Shown here: positions 14,022 through 14,156 of the stretch, one piece after another
How the letters are laid out: each line of letters begins with the position of its first letter
Numbering within the stretch: the first letter of the stretch is position 1
DNA from: Acidobacteriota bacterium
Lineage (GTDB): Bacteria; Acidobacteriota; Blastocatellia; RBC074
Reading direction: 5' to 3'
DNA length: 14,156 nucleotides
Assembly (NCBI GenBank): GCA_017991275.1
Contig: JAGNMH010000052.1
Span: forward strand, 1-14,156
The notes under the pieces: generated by a model
Databases searched by the model: none
Told to the model about the DNA's origin: nothing
Seen by the model: only the letters and a program-made list of their open reading frames with translations
Position numbers and translations under genes: made by a program

Positions 14022-14156
14022 CTACTTCAGTCTATTGACTGCCCAATCTAGCAGCTCGCTCGCTCGTGTTTCATTTTCCGCTTCTGCAATCAGGCGGATC
14101 ATTGACTCTGTGTTTGACGCTCGAATGTGAAGCCAGCCGTCCGGCCACGTCAGTTT
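14022..14156 (-). CDS. C-terminal end of a second phosphohexomutase (partial)
   Basis: Forty-four codons run from the window edge to a TAG at 14022-14024 and encode the last part of another alpha-D-phosphohexomutase. The visible block is WPDGWLHIRASNTESMIRLI, then AEAENETRASELLDWAVNRL. It aligns with DGWLHVRGSNTEPIIRLIAE of the next gene, so the phosphate-binding loop is conserved with two changes (RGSNTEP to RASNTES). The gene is cut by the window, so its start and active site are unseen. It is the upstream partner of the 12654-14012 gene with a 9-bp gap: a tandem paralogue pair of one enzyme family, probably with different sugar preferences. Confidence 0.85.
   Translation of the reverse strand, partial: KLTWPDGWLHIRASNTESMIRLIAEAENETRASELLDWAVNRLK

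Noticed and set aside
1..14156. CRISPR array, tRNA, rRNA, phage or defence genes
   Set aside because: I looked for regularly spaced repeats, tRNA-like T-loop patterns and signature proteins of such systems on both strands and found none.

Overview
The window looks like chromosomal DNA of a free-living bacterium with mid-range GC. The gene set (NAD-type isocitrate dehydrogenase, archaeal-style phosphohexomutases in tandem, an orphan Flp-type pilin, a Tat-exported PhoD and an old IS4-family element) fits Acidobacteriota, possibly Blastocatellia. That assignment is inferred from protein flavour only; there is no rRNA or other decisive marker.

Layout. (1) About 1-1500: a decayed IS4-family insertion sequence (about 161-1355, with terminal inverted repeats). 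Its transposase reads on the minus strand and carries three in-frame stops but no frameshift. It lies inside the N-terminal stub of a second, different IS4-type transposase. (2) 1583-5639, all minus strand and tightly packed: folD, coaE, phoD, then a secreted zinc nuclease/phospholipase C-like enzyme. The spacing suggests one transcript joining two coenzyme genes (folate, CoA) to two exported phosphorus-releasing enzymes. (3) 5640-6359: a 720-bp gap with regulatory potential for divergent transcripts. (4) 6360-8273, plus strand: a small coiled-coil protein, a structured intergenic stretch, a 61-residue class IVb (Flp) prepilin, then an NAD-dependent isocitrate dehydrogenase ending at a perfect bidirectional terminator. 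(5) 8333-11058, minus strand: an ATP-grasp-like protein of unknown role, ruvX and mltG, arranged stop-to-start or overlapping. A LysR-type regulator lies just upstream on the same strand. (6) 12094-12653: a 560-bp gap rich in palindromes. It ends in a textbook UUCG-loop terminator that points along the plus strand, where no annotated gene precedes it. (7) 12654 to the window end, minus strand: two tandem alpha-D-phosphohexomutase paralogues, the second cut by the window edge.

Most of the window is ordinary housekeeping. The stretches most worth a second look are the possible plus-strand RNA or tiny gene at 12130-12656, the hairpin cluster at 6653-6776 before the orphan pilin, the uncharacterised ATP-grasp protein coupled to ruvX and mltG, and the nested, stop-riddled IS remnants. 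I found no defence system, CRISPR array, phage module, tRNA or rRNA.
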